Shown piece by piece: positions 1 through 5,455 of a stretch of 5,455 nt of DNA. Source of the DNA: Alphaproteobacteria bacterium (lineage in GTDB: Bacteria > Pseudomonadota > Alphaproteobacteria > Rhodobacterales > Rhodobacteraceae); assembly GCA_003694465.1 (NCBI GenBank), contig RFKM01000346.1:1-5455 (forward strand). The letters run 5' to 3'. Made by a program: the position numbers and the translations under genes. Within the stretch, counting starts at the first letter, position 1, and each line of letters starts with the position of its first letter. The notes under the pieces are model-generated. The model was given only the letters and a program-made list of their open reading frames with translations. It did no database searches and was not told the DNA's origin.

Positions 1-689
1 GGATGGCGCTGAGTTTCGAGCCGGCCCATGCCGAGGCGGTTCTGACCTATGAGAAGGCCATGCGCGAGCGCAACCGGCTGCTGAAGGACGGGGCGCGGGA
101 CGGGCACTGGTATGATGCGCTGGAGGCGCAGATGGCCCGCGCCGGGGCGGCGATGCAGGCTCACCGCGCTGAAACCGTGGCACGGATTCTGGCGGCGCAG
201 GGCGAAGCGAAAACGGCCTTCCCCGCGGCTGAGCTCGAGATCGTCCTTGCCGATGGCGAGGGGGAAGGCCCGCAGGGCGAGGCGGCGCTCGCCGAGGCCT
301 TTGCCCGGGGCCGGCGGCGCGACATGGCGGCCGGCCGCACCCTCGAGGGCCCGCATCGCGCCGACCTGCGGGCGCATTATGCCGCCAAGGGCGTTCCGGC
401 CCGCGATGCCTCGACCGGCGAGCAGAAGGCGCTTCTGGTTTCGCTGGTTCTGGCCAACGCCCGGGCGCTTGCGCAGGATTTCGGGGCGCCGCCGATCCTT
501 CTGCTCGACGAGGTGGCGGCCCATCTTGACGCCGGCCGGCGCGGCGCCCTTTATGACGAGATCTGTGCGCTGGGGGCGCAAGCCTTCATGACCGGCACCG
601 GCGCGGAGCTTTTTGCCGAGCTGCGCGGGCGGGCGCAGATTTTCGAGGTGGTCGAGGCGGACGGCGCGAGCCGGGTCGAGGAGAAATAG
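1..689 (+). CDS. recF: DNA replication/repair protein RecF, C-terminal part (5' end off window)
   Basis: RecF is an SMC-like ABC ATPase that binds gapped DNA and, with RecO and RecR, helps load RecA at stalled forks. The frame is open from the left edge (first whole codon at position 3) and ends with TAG at 687-689. The 228 visible residues are roughly the last two-thirds of a family usually about 360-380 aa long; the Walker A motif must lie off the window, and the Met codon at position 3 is internal, not a start. Visible residues 10-60 form the charged, helical arm region (YEKAMRERNRLLK). The family motif GPHRADL is at 116-122, the ABC signature STGEQKALL at 137-145, and Walker B with catalytic Glu plus D-loop, ILLLDEVAAHLD, at 165-176. 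No frameshift is seen. gyrB lies downstream on the same strand, as expected for this locus, but two other genes intervene. Identity is secure from the motifs and context. Confidence 0.95.
   Translation, partial: MALSFEPAHAEAVLTYEKAMRERNRLLKDGARDGHWYDALEAQMARAGAAMQAHRAETVARILAAQGEAKTAFPAAELEIVLADGEGEGPQGEAALAEAFARGRRRDMAAGRTLEGPHRADLRAHYAAKGVPARDASTGEQKALLVSLVLANARALAQDFGAPPILLLDEVAAHLDAGRRGALYDEICALGAQAFMTGTGAELFAELRGRAQIFEVVEADGASRVEEK
678..683 (+). promoter_or_regulatory. Ribosome binding site for the VOC gene
   Basis: GAGGAG lies 9 nt before the ATG at 693 and within the last codons of recF. It supports 693 as the start over the in-frame ATG at 705, which has no comparable purine-rich motif at a suitable distance. 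Confidence 0.55.
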
Positions 690-692
690 CCG

Positions 693-1111
693 ATGGACCT
701 GCCGATGAACCGGGTGAACTTCATCACCCTGGCGGTGCGTGACCTTGCCCGTTCGCGTGCCTATTACGAGGCGCTGGGCTGGGAGCTTGAAGAGGCGATG
801 GACGAGGTCGCCTTCTATGCCCTGCCGGGGCAGAAGTTCGGTCTGTTCACGCTGGCCGGGCTGGCGCGCGAAACCGGTATCCCGGTCGAAGAGCTGCGCA
901 CGGGGGCCGCGAGCCTGGCGCAGAACCAGCCGGACAGGCCGTCGGTCGACGCGGCCTATGCCCATGCGCTTGCCTGCGGCGGGCGGGCGGTCCGGGCGCC
1001 GTTCGAGACCGATTGGGGCGGCTATTCCTGCTATGTCGCCGATCCGGACGGGCACTTGTGGGAGTTTGCCCACAACCCGTTCTCGCCGCTTGACGAGCGC
1101 GGAAACCTGGC

Positions 1112-1115
<4 letters not shown>
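693..1115 (+). CDS. VOC family (glyoxalase/bleomycin-resistance fold) protein
   Basis: A 140-aa protein of the vicinal oxygen chelate superfamily, cytosolic, with no signal peptide or membrane segment. The first beta-alpha-beta module starts at about residue 7 (VNFITLAVRDLARSRAYYEALGW, residues 8-30). The second ends in the hallmark strand-turn-strand YVADPDGHLWEF at 114-125, followed by AHNP. Substrate cannot be told from sequence. VOC enzymes include glyoxalases, dioxygenases and antibiotic-binding proteins, and many small members are uncharacterised. Of the usual metal-ligand positions, the C-terminal Glu is present (E124). The first-strand His position appears to be F10, and the position that is often His in the SLAHN-type motif is Gln (SLAQN, 74-78), so a canonical metal site looks incomplete; these alignments are by eye. 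The gene starts 3 bp after the recF stop and its TGA overlaps the next gene's ATG (ATGA at 1112-1115), implying one transcript and translational coupling. The fold is confident, the function unknown. Confidence 0.85.
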
Positions 1116-4235
<3,120 letters not shown>

Positions 4236-4240
<5 letters not shown>

Positions 4241-5333
4241 GCGCCCCGGTCTGGTAGAGCCTGACCTTCAGTCCGCCGTGCGCGATCGGCGGGCCGGGGG
4301 GCAGAAACGGCAGCCCGGTGGCCTTGGCCAGCCCGCCATCGTCGGTGACGAGCGCCACGCGCCAGCCGGCGAAGCGCGCCCTCAGCACCTCGCCGAGCGA
4401 CCCATAAAGGGCAAAGAGCAGCTTGCGCTGGCCGATCCGGCCGCCATAGGGCGGGTTGACGACGACGAGGCCGGGCGGGCCGTCGGGCCGTTCCAGCGCG
4501 CTCACCGGGGCGCGGGCGAAGCGGACGAAATCGCTCACCCCGGCGCGTTCGGCATTCTCCGCCGCGCCTTTCACGGCGCCGGCATCCCTGTCGAATCCGA
4601 GCGGCCGGAAACGCGGCTCCCGCGCCGGCACCGCCTTCATGGCCGCGAAGGCGTCCGGGTCGAAACTGGCAAGCTGTTCGAAGGCAAAGTGCCGGTCGCG
4701 CCCCGGCAGCAACCCGGCGGCAATCTCGGCCGCCTCGATGACGAAGGTGCCCGAGCCGCACATCGGGTCGATCAGCGGCTCGGTTCCGTCAAACCCGGCG
4801 GCCCGCAGGATGAGCGCCGCCAGCGTCTCGCGCATCGGCGCCTTGCCGGTAAAGAGCTTGTGGCCGCGCTTGTGCAGGCTTTCGCCCGAAGTATCGAGGC
4901 TCAGGGTCACGAGGTTGTCGTCGATCCGGGCCTTGATCTGCACCGGCGCGTCGGCGGCGATGGTCGCGCCCAGTCCCTCGACCAGCGCGCGTTCGATCCG
5001 CTGCCGGGCGGCGCCGGCATGGTAGATCTTCGAGCGTTTCGTGCTCACCTCGACCCGCACCGCCAGCCCCTTGGGCAGCACCGCCCCCCAGTCGAACCGG
5101 CGGGCGCGCTTGTCGAGCTGGGCAAGGTGGAAGGCCCGAAAGGCGCCGATGCGCGCCAGAACCCGGCTCGCCCCGCGCAGGGTCAGGTTGGCGCGCCAGA
5201 CATCGGGCCAGCCGCCCTGCAGAATGACGCCGCCGGGCTCGGTGCCGCGCACCGAAAAGCCCGCCTCGCGTGCTTCGTCGGCAAGAAAGGGCTCCAGCCC
5301 CGGCGGCGCGACAAGGAAGATCTCGAATGTCAT
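4236..5333 (-). CDS. THUMP-domain class I SAM-dependent RNA methyltransferase, RlmL/YpsC-like
   Basis: A 365-aa cytosolic protein resembling the N-terminal half of E. coli RlmL (YcbY), which makes N2-methylguanosine in 23S rRNA, and B. subtilis YpsC. An N-terminal ferredoxin-like plus THUMP RNA-binding region covers about residues 1-155. The family linker HKRGHKLFTGKAPMRETLAAL is at 154-174. The Rossmann methyltransferase domain follows: motif I DPMCGSGTF (189-197) binding SAM, GFDRD (246-250) with the acidic residue that binds the SAM ribose, and motif IV NPPYGGRI (293-300), the NPPY form used by enzymes that methylate exocyclic amines of bases. The second (RlmK) half of E. coli RlmL is absent, as is normal for stand-alone family members. 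The start ATG (5333-5331) has only a weak upstream purine signal, but no better start exists nearby. The gene lies 32 bp after an upstream gene on the same strand and may be co-transcribed. Enzyme class is firm; the exact rRNA site is inferred from homology. Confidence 0.9.
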
Positions 5334-5342
5334 GGCCGGGGT

Positions 5343-5369
5343 CTAGCCGCTCGCGTCGCCGGCGGCTAG
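5343..5369. repeat. Intergenic inverted repeat (possible hairpin)
   Basis: CTAGCCGC (5343-5350) and GCGGCTAG (5362-5369) are perfect 8-bp arms around an 11-nt loop. Pairing continues outward with GG (5340-5341) and CC (5371-5372) after one mismatch. It fills most of the gap between the two minus-strand genes and includes the upstream gene's TAG stop. There is no T-run on the downstream (minus-strand) side, so it is not a standard intrinsic terminator. It could be an mRNA-processing or stabilising hairpin, or a protein-binding site. Confidence 0.6.
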
Positions 5370-5455
5370 GCCTTCAGGCGCGCAAAAAGGCCCTTGCGCT
5401 TCGGCTCTTCGGGCAGAAGCGGCAGCGCGTCGGGCCGCATCCGCGAAAGGATCCA
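5366..5455 (-). CDS. Unidentified protein, C-terminal 29 residues (5' end off right edge)
   Basis: Reading leftward from the right edge, an open frame of 29 codons ends in TAG (5368-5366). It ends with the basic tail LPEEPKRKGLFARLKA. About 24 of 29 codons end in G or C, matching the real genes in this window, and the stop falls neatly 32 bp before the methyltransferase start on the same strand, so I take it as a true gene end. The proline- and lysine-rich tail has no motif that identifies a family, and I offer no function. It could be the first gene of an operon continuing into the methyltransferase. Confidence 0.55.
   Translation of the reverse strand, partial: WILSRMRPDALPLLPEEPKRKGLFARLKA

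Noticed and set aside
4278..5369. A 363-codon plus-strand frame opposite the methyltransferase
   Set aside because: The minus-strand frame carries clear methyltransferase motifs (DPMCGSGTF, NPPYGG); the plus frame has none and is typical of GC-rich antisense shadow.

Overview
The window is a high-GC chromosomal segment with five recognisable genes plus the end of a sixth, all apparently intact and densely packed. Protein sequences, the strong G/C third-position bias and the recF/gyrB pairing suggest an alphaproteobacterium, most likely of the Rhodobacteraceae type. This assignment is by recognition of the proteins, not by a database search.

Layout, left to right. On the + strand: the C-terminal two-thirds of recF (1-689, N-terminus off the left edge), a small VOC/glyoxalase-fold protein (693-1115), a LysE/RhtB-family amino-acid exporter (1112-1732, start overlapping the previous stop as ATGA), a 79-bp intergenic region with a plausible sigma-70-type promoter, and full-length gyrB (1812-4229). 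On the - strand, converging on gyrB with only 6 bp between stop codons: a stand-alone THUMP-type 23S rRNA guanine-N2 methyltransferase-like protein (4236-5333). Upstream of it on the same strand is the last 29 codons of an unidentified gene that enters from the right edge (5366-5455). The 32-bp gap between those two holds an inverted repeat that runs into the upstream stop codon.

Functionally this is housekeeping sequence. recF (recombinational repair at gapped replication forks) and gyrB (gyrase ATPase subunit) belong to the conserved dnaA-dnaN-recF-gyrB neighbourhood. The VOC and exporter genes sit between them, closely spaced to recF and probably co-transcribed with it, while gyrB seems to have its own promoter. 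The methyltransferase belongs to a separate, opposing transcription unit.

I found no mobile element, CRISPR array, RNA gene, or evidence of a new multi-gene system. The observations worth a second look are small: the cassette between recF and gyrB, the intergenic inverted repeat near 5343-5369, the gyrB promoter with its C-run spacer, the very tight convergent gene end, and the apparent loss of metal ligands in the VOC protein.
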